Assembly: GCA_011390345.1 (NCBI GenBank)
Contig: JAABSP010000010.1
Coordinates: 18,879-82,878 of the forward strand
DNA length: 64,000 nucleotides
DNA from: Desulfobacteraceae bacterium
GTDB taxonomy: Bacteria; Desulfobacterota; Desulfobacteria; Desulfobacterales; JAABSP01
Direction: 5' to 3'
In this document: positions 64,000 through 64,000 of the stretch, in pieces
Layout: the number at the start of each line of letters is the position of its first letter
Position numbering within the stretch: the stretch's first letter is position 1
The notes under the pieces: model-generated
Databases searched by the model: none
Told to the model about the DNA's origin: nothing
The model's input: only the letters and a program-made list of their open reading frames with translations
Position numbers and translations under genes: made by a program

Positions 64000-64000
64000 G

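Noticed and set aside
1..64000. CRISPR array, rRNA operon or toxin-antitoxin pair
   Set aside because: No regularly spaced short repeats, no rRNA sequence, and no recognisable toxin-antitoxin gene pair were seen.

Overview
The window reads as a chromosome segment of a Gram-negative, LPS-producing anaerobe of the Desulfobacterota, most likely a Desulfobacterales-type sulfate reducer. That placement is inference. It rests on the combination of kdsA-kdsC-lptCAB-rpoN-hpf-ptsN-rapZ, a GTP-type PEP carboxykinase, a DUF39 homocysteine-biosynthesis protein, a DUF6178 protein, a Fur-FeoA fusion with feoAB, and a complete pilMNOPQ set. No rRNA genes, CRISPR array or intact insertion sequence was seen.

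Layout. 0-2.7 kb (+): the end of a polysaccharide export gene, a Wzz-type chain-length protein and a NamZ/DUF1343 muramidase. 2.7-5.8 kb (-): a two-gene purine deaminase operon (mtaD-like, ade) behind a promoter that carries a palindrome. 5.9-8.8 kb (-): grpE-dnaK. 8.87-9.12 kb (-): a 256-nt large-type SRP RNA with an Alu domain, read divergently from tilS. 9.2-14.25 kb (+): tilS-ftsH-folP and a TPR lipoprotein. 14.5-28.3 kb (-): pilM-N-O-P-Q followed by a 2305-residue lipoprotein built of Ig-like domains and a BNR-type propeller. 28.6-31.4 kb (+): a sensor kinase and a sigma-54 activator. 31.5-37.5 kb (-): a YfgM-like TPR protein, an SH3 protein, a PPP phosphatase, a radical SAM protein, and fur/feoA-feoA-feoB. 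37.5-46.1 kb (-): FmdB, DUF6178, an Rpn-like remnant, AmpG, PEP carboxykinase, DUF39 and an M23 peptidase. 46.2-56.3 kb (+): Kdo synthesis, Lpt transport, rpoN, hpf, PTS-Ntr, rapZ, rimI, gapA, tpiA, secG and tRNA-Leu(GAG). 56.4-57.1 kb: a gene-poor stretch with a 113-bp MITE-like element flanked by a perfect 8-bp duplication. 57.2-63.6 kb (-): four exported proteins with cohesin-like modules, two of them ending in dockerin-like repeats. A partial unknown gene runs off the right end.

How the genes work together. The Kdo, Lpt, Wzz and export genes serve the outer membrane and surface polysaccharide. RpoN, the NtrC-type regulator and PTS-Ntr form a sigma-54 and phosphotransfer regulatory layer. 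PilMNOPQ plus the giant lipoprotein probably form the envelope-spanning pilus machine with a surface partner. The 57-64 kb cluster is the best candidate for an undescribed system: a membrane-anchored protein with three copies of a 'YW[TA]D' cohesin-like module, a free-standing copy of that module, and two dockerin-bearing secreted proteins. It could build a small non-cellulolytic surface assembly. Iron uptake is probably self-regulated by the Fur-FeoA fusion, whose promoter overlaps an AT-rich palindrome.

All assignments come from reading motifs and gene order; no database search was run. Several starts were moved from the longest reading frame to the start supported by a ribosome-binding site or signal peptide, as stated in each entry.
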